The position numbers and the translations under genes are program-made. Under the pieces are notes generated by a model. It was not told where the DNA came from and ran no database searches. It saw nothing but the letters and a program-made list of their open reading frames with translations. Source: Sporodiniella umbellata (lineage: Eukaryota; Mucoromycota; Mucoromycetes; Mucorales; Rhizopodaceae). Taken from it: a DNA stretch of 64,000 bases. This document shows, one piece after another, positions 59,368 to 64,000 of the stretch. How positions within the stretch are numbered: the stretch's first letter is position 1; each line of letters begins with the position of its first letter. Location: positions 215,779 through 279,778 of the forward strand of contig JAIXMR010000019.1 of the NCBI GenBank assembly GCA_025677835.1. Reading direction: 5' to 3'.

Positions 59368-60544
59368 GTCGAGTCATGAGACAATTACTAGTGTAAAACT
59401 TGATATTGAGTAGAAAACGGATTACATTTGACTTTTGAAGAGCCAAAAATAACCTGCGTAAAGACGACTTTGATCAGCGGGAGGGGGGTGATCCATGGCG
59501 TACAAAAAAAGGAGGGGGGGGGGTGATAAAAATCCATTCCCCCCATGAAAAGGCTCAGTAAAAGTAATGAACGGTTTTTAGTTTTAGGGTGCCAAGGATG
59601 CCTTTCTATTTTTTTTTTTTTTTTCCTTTACTGATAATAATGCAGGAGGCTTTGAAGGGGAAAAAAAGTCAATCAGCTCGAGTTGTTATTCAAATTAAGA
59701 GTTTTGATTGCACAGTCAAAGCGAGAGAAACGATAGGCTTGTGATGCATATCATAAAAAGTCAGGCTTTTTACAATGACGGTTCAAGTCTTTCCTTTTCT
59801 GGCTTTGCTTTGTAGCACATGTCACATTCATTGTTATAATGGAGATTAAAAAAAAAAAAAAAAAAAAAAAAAGCAGACAGGTAAAGATCTTTTTCTAAGG
59901 AATCGTCAAGGGACTGTGAATATCAAAATCAGGCCATGACATGCTAGACAATGTTTCAGTTCTATTGGGTTTTCAAAGACCGTTTTGTTTGTTTGATCGT
60001 GAACGCGTCCTGGATGCTATGACGGCTTGACGATTGGCTGGAAGGGGGTTTTCACTAGAAATCACGTCTGATGGCTTGCAGTTCAAGTCAGTCTCTGTTT
60101 TCGACGTGTCTTTTCTTTGAGCTATCCTCGTTATTAAAATGGCGACAGGGCACGTGGCTGTCAGTGAGATATCAATATCGGTGATAGCAGAGACTATCGA
60201 GATTACCTAAAAAAAACGTCCCAAAAAGAAAGCAACCTAAACCAGAACACGTTCTGCTCGCTAGAAATCTGTTTTAAAGCCCTGATACTCGATGGTGTCT
60301 TGTCACACGATTTCTCGTCAAGGATCAACATCAACGCGATTCCAATTTATTCTTTAGGCAATGGTATGAGTTTGAAAAAAAAAAAAAAAAAAACATCCTT
60401 TGATTGGATCGATCGATGACAAGAGAAAGGAGAATTCAGTTTTCGATCGTTTTGTTAATCAAGTCCGTGTAACATGAAAAGCTATAAAATCAAAAAAAAA
60501 AAAAATCAAAATCAAAATCAAAAAACGAGTTTTTAGTTTCTTGA

Positions 60545-60847
60545 ATGACGCTTGTTGAAAATATGCCTGGCTTTATTCTTGTTTCCAACAGTGGAAAAAA
60601 GATTTCATTAGAACACACTTACCATGCCTGTCCGAAATGTAAAAACGAAAACTCGGTACAACTCACCCGCTCCGAAAAATCCTTCATCTTTCTCAACCGT
60701 GTGATTACCGAAAACTCGTCTGTAAGGTACGAATGTTCGCAGTGCAAATGGAAAAACCAAACCTTGCCCCTACAACAGCCATCCGAACCTTTTGACCGTC
60801 AGCTATCTCACAAAGAGATCTTTCTAAGCCCTTCCCTTTCCATCTAA
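60545..60847 (+). CDS. small zinc-ribbon protein, 100 residues
   Basis: Single exon starting MTLVENMPGFILVSNSGKKI. Two CxxC pairs (CPKC at about residues 29-32 and CSQC at about residues 64-67) form a likely zinc ribbon, with a central hydrophobic/aromatic strand (SFIFLNRVI) between them. This resembles the small fungal zinc-ribbon proteins with the pattern CPxC-x(n)-CxxC. No partner or process is known to me for it. The coding sequence ends with a Ser/Leu-rich tail before TAA. Confidence 0.65.
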   Translation: MTLVENMPGFILVSNSGKKISLEHTYHACPKCKNENSVQLTRSEKSFIFLNRVITENSSVRYECSQCKWKNQTLPLQQPSEPFDRQLSHKEIFLSPSLSI

Positions 60848-60985
60848 ACCCTATACCCACCTTGTTATCTGGAATAACAATTGTAATAAAAAGCTTGTTC
60901 TTGACTTGTTTTCATCTTTTTGTCACTATAAAACCCTTTGTGTGTTTTTTTTTTTTTCCCCTTTTTTTCCCATTTTTTTTTCTTA

Positions 60986-61905
60986 ATGACTACTGACATC
61001 ACAAAAAGAACCTTGACAGCCCTCTGTCTTTTGATACTATGCGCTATCTGTCTCTCTCGGGATTGGTTAGGGCCGGTGTTGATGATGATAGAAATCAAGG
61101 CATTTCAGGTAAATCCTAGGAGCCCAAGCGTCATGACATGAACCTAGGTAGGAGCTTTCCGAATTCCATCCGGCGCAGGGGATCGAAGTGTTTCTGGATT
61201 GGTTCGTGTTTTTTAGTCTGTTGTTGTTGGCTGAGTCTCCCAGCTTGGTTCGTTTTTTGGTCTACAGCACATGTAAGTTCATACTCTAGACGATTGTCTA
61301 TCGACCGAGCCTGTAGGGTTCATTGCCTGGACAGTGGGCGTGTTGGGCCAATGTCATGGTCCGGCACTGGAACGCGCCGTGCTGCATGCTTCCTTTATTC
61401 ATTGGATCTCGGCTATGTGTGTGATCCAATCCGGTCTGATCCAAGCCAACCACCATCAAGGCTGGTTTCTTTTTCCCTGTCTGATGGTCATCATCAACGA
61501 TACCTCGGCTTATCTCTTGGGCTGTCGTTGGGGTCGACGCCCCTTGTTCTCTCAGAGTCCTAACAAGACCCTCGAAGGTTATCTTTTGGCTATTCCCTGC
61601 ACTGTCTTGCTCGGCCTTGTCGTAAGCGAACCTTTCTCTGTTTTTTTTTTTTTTTTTTTTTTTTCTCATGTCTTATTGTGGGTTAGGTGGCTGCCTGGAT
61701 GGGGTTGGATTCAACCTCAAGTCTAAAAATCGCCCTGTTTGCCTCAACCGTGGCTCCCTTTGCTGGCTTCTTTACCAGCGCTTTGAAACGAGCTCGAGGT
61801 TTCAAGGACTTTGGCCAATGTTTGCCTGGTCATGGGGGTTTGGTGGACCGTGTGGACTGTCAGTTGTTTATGGCAGTATTTACTTTTTTATTAATAAACG
61901 GATAG
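60986..61905 (+). CDS. phosphatidate cytidylyltransferase (CDP-DAG synthase), compact form
   Basis: Makes CDP-diacylglycerol from phosphatidate and CTP in the ER. Exons 60986-61108, 61152-61272, 61317-61621 and 61687-61905 close in frame to 255 residues. Signature motifs are NDTSAYLLGCRWGRRPL, SPNKTLEGY and KDFGQCLPGHGGLVDRVDC. Several hydrophobic segments are present. Eukaryotic CDS1 proteins are usually about 440-460 residues; here the N-terminal part and the loop between SPNKTLEGY and the final catalytic segment are shorter. It could be a divergent paralogue, or an upstream exon may be missed. The stop lies 13 bp from the stop of the convergent M20 gene. Confidence 0.85.
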
Positions 61906-61918
61906 AGAGGACTTGCCT

Positions 61919-62977
61919 CTACACTGCCTCTGTTTTTTTTTGGGTTTTGTTTTGTTCAAACTCTTGCTTCAGACGATGCCAAAGGCTTGGATCTGTCAAG
62001 ACATCGGCTGCAGTCCAGGCGAGACAGATGGCGGCCTGTAACGTCTTTTGATGGGCTTCCGGGGTACGGGCGGCCACCGCAAAGGCTTGGGTATGGTTGG
62101 CTGCGGTGGTGCCAATGCCATAGGCAGGGTGGATCGCAGGCACCACGTAACTCACGTTACCCATATCCGTACTCGCATTGGTCACTTTCTCATCCTCGGC
62201 ACGTGAAGGAAACTGAATCTGGTCCTTTTGTTCTCGGTAGGCTTGGTAGCGTGACGTCAGACTCTCGTTCATCCACACATCGTCTACTGGCCCCAGTGGA
62301 CCCCAGCTGGTCTGGAGACGACAGCCGGTGGCGAGTGCAGCGGCTGAAAAGCAGGCTTCCACTTGGCTCTTGAGCGACGCGAGTGCTTCACGGGTCACCG
62401 AGCGTACGTAGAATTTGGCGGACGCGTAGTCAGGAATGACGTTGGGAGAATTTCCGCCGTGGGTGATGACACCATGAATCCTTATCCAGCACCCGTCAGA
62501 CCCTCACTTTTTGATGCTTTTTGGTTTCTTTACCTGCTGCTAGGCACGATCTGTTGCCTGAGCATGGCCACGTTATCGAAAGCCTGCATCAGGGCATCCA
62601 GTGCGTTGATACCATCCCAAGGTGCCATACCTGCATGCGATGCTTTACCAAAAAACTCGACTTGAAAAACATCCAAAGCAAGCCAGTGGGTATACAACGT
62701 ATCATCAGCAAACGGATGCTAACAAACAGGTGTCTATCATTACTATACAGCTATCAACCCTTTGCTTACCAGCATCATCGCACAGTCTACCTTGGACTGC
62801 ACTATCCCTTGCTTGACCAAAGAAATCTTACCGCTCGTACTTTCTTCCGCTGGTGTGCCAAACAAAACCACCGAACCTGAGGCCAACCCTTGTTGGATCA
62901 GACGTTGGATGGCCACCGCACACGCCAGCCCTTGAATTGAAATCAAATTATGACCACAACCATGGCCAACCCTTTGA

Positions 62978-63013
<36 letters not shown>

Positions 63014-63029
63014 AAACTAAGCCTAGTTG

Positions 63030-63084
<55 letters not shown>

Positions 63085-63394
63085 CACCTACCCAGGAAGT
63101 GCATCGTATTCACAACAGAAACCTACTCTCCGGCCCTGTTCACTCCCCGTAAATTCTGCTACAAACGCTGTCGCTAGACCTGCCACACCATGGCTGACCT
63201 TGAACCCCTTTTCTTCTAAATAGTCGGTCAAAAGAGCATACGCATGATGTTCTTCATTGCCTAATTCGGGATCGTCATGAATCTAGTGTCATTAGTTTAT
63301 AAAAACAGCTCATTCTCTCCTTTACTTTCAGACTAATCACTCTCAGCTCTTTGTCCAAACTTTCAATCGTCTTTTGAATCAACGCTTGACTCAT
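61919..63394 (-). CDS. M20-family peptidase / amidohydrolase (PM20D2-like)
   Basis: Metal-dependent amide hydrolase of the M20 family, PM20D2/aminoacylase-like. Exons 63326-63394, 63092-63282, 62770-62971, 62534-62718 and 61919-62480 close in frame to 402 residues. Key motifs: HDDPELGNEEHHA, CEYDALPG and GHGCGHN (metal ligands), GTPAEES (catalytic Glu), FFGKASHAGMAPWDG in the dimerisation domain, and GGNSPNVIPDYA. The second intron (62972-63091) is almost entirely simple repeat: a 31-A run, (CT)n and (TA)n. The exact substrate is unknown; dipeptides with basic residues are typical for PM20D2. Confidence 0.92.
62980..63084. repeat. compound simple repeat in M20 intron: A31, (CT)n, (TA)n
   Basis: A run at 62980-63010, (CT)n at about 63031-63064 and (TA)n at about 63065-63084. 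Together they make up most of a 120-bp intron. Confidence 0.93.
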
Positions 63395-63412
63395 GCCAAA
63401 AAATCAAAAAAG

Positions 63413-63436
63413 AAAAAAATCAAAAAAAAGAAAAAT

Positions 63437-63474
<38 letters not shown>

Positions 63475-63600
63475 TGGATTGGTGTTCATTCCGCGGAATA
63501 AAAAGGCTGAGAAAAAAAAAAAAGAAAAAAAAAAAAAAAAAAAAGGCCAATTTGCCCTTTTTTTCTTCTTTTTTCTTTTTTCTTTTTTTTTTTTATTATA
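63413..63600. repeat. interrupted poly(A)/poly(T) block between divergent genes
   Basis: Between the M20 start (63394) and the zinc-finger start (63609). It includes an A run of about 33 near 63438-63471, A runs at 63512-63544 and T runs to 63594. The only complex sequence in the shared promoter is about 63472-63511. Confidence 0.9.
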
Positions 63601-63608
63601 AAAGTGAA

Positions 63609-64000
63609 ATGAATGAAAACTTATTATCTGTCAGAAATGCTTCTGGGCGACATGTGAGTTTGCTGAACTGTGTGACGGAAGAAACCAAACGCAAATATCG
63701 TTGTGCTGAACCGGGTTGTTTCAAGAGTTTTACGACCAGGTAAACACACACCTACACACATGCACCTATCCACAGCCCTTTGATGTCTTATCCACAGAGC
63801 GTAGTGGCCATCTTGCCCGTCATAAACGAATCCATACAGGCGAAAAGAATTTCCCTTGCCTATTTCCTGGTTGCCACTCGAGATTTTCCAGACAGGACAA
63901 TATGATGCAACACTACCGTACACACATGTCACCCAAATCTCGACGATCACCCAAAAAAGAACCAGAAGAGGTCAGACCTAAGCCTCGATTGCACGCCCAT
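63609..64000 (+). CDS. C2H2 zinc-finger transcription factor, Nrg1-like (3' end outside window)
   Basis: D sequence-specific nuclear regulator, probably a repressor of the Nrg1/Nrg2 kind by finger similarity. Exon 1 is 63609-63739 and exon 2 starts at 63805. Finger 1 is [20 protein letters not shown] continuing RHKRIH, finger 2 is [20 protein letters not shown] continuing HYRTH, joined by a TGEKN linker. The intron splits the first finger. After the fingers a basic Ser/Pro segment ([14 protein letters not shown]) begins and the window ends. Regulation targets are unknown. Confidence 0.85.

Larger units (their letters stand above)
58975..60544. other. intergenic, rich in simple repeats
   Basis: About 1.6 kb without a gene. 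In order: interrupted A runs (58979-59019), (CT)n, T runs, (TG)n at 59301-59316, a 34-T run, a G run at 59512-59523, A runs at 59847 and 60374, and acaaaatc-type short repeats at 60490-60520 just upstream of the next gene. Confidence 0.7.

Overview
The window reads as nuclear DNA of a filamentous fungus, most likely an early-diverging Mucoromycota species. The evidence is dense short GT-AG introns (about 45-120 bp), A+T-rich gene deserts, very frequent poly(A)/poly(T) runs of 20-41 bases, and a fungal gene set (GPI-anchored chitin deacetylase, CSL factor, PDR transporter, Zn2Cys6 regulator). Placement below 'Mucoromycota-like' is inference. I derived exon structures by hand from splice signals and reading-frame closure; where every exon closes in frame I say so.

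1-7.3 kb: a TBC Rab-GAP (cut by the window edge), the Golgi SNARE GOS1, a polyQ protein, a 67-residue ORF and a regulator with two Zn2Cys6 clusters. 7.3-12.6 kb: a gene-poor block bracketed by two nested pairs of inverted repeats. 12.6-15.7 kb: chitin deacetylase, a UBL-BAG co-chaperone and a Ser-rich nuclear-type protein. 17.8-21 kb: ribosomal proteins uL5/RPL11 and eS8/RPS8 and the complex I subunit NDUFS5. 21-25.6 kb: a protein with two START-like regions and a C-terminal membrane helix, then a multipass membrane protein.

27.5-29.3 kb: the most striking locus, a secreted 612-residue precursor made largely of near-identical 29-residue units each ending in a Lys-Arg site, i.e. a candidate Kex2-processed repeat peptide (KEP) gene. 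29.8-33.6 kb: Arp2/3 subunit ARPC4 and a CSL (RBP-J/Su(H)-type) transcription factor. 36.3-40.7 kb: a 1389-residue disordered protein with a recurring W-x3-F-x-Q-N motif and a recent internal duplication. 45.3-49.2 kb: SUMO E1 subunit AOS1, an isochorismatase-like hydrolase and cytochrome oxidase assembly factor COA8.

51.2-59.0 kb: a full-length PDR-type ABC transporter convergent with an NRPS-like adenylate-forming reductase, a possible two-gene specialised-metabolism pair. 60.5-64 kb: a small zinc-ribbon protein, a compact CDP-DAG synthase, an M20 peptidase/amidohydrolase and the start of a C2H2 zinc-finger regulator. Several neighbours are tail-to-tail with 13-17 bp between stops, while other stretches of 2-5 kb hold no recognisable gene.
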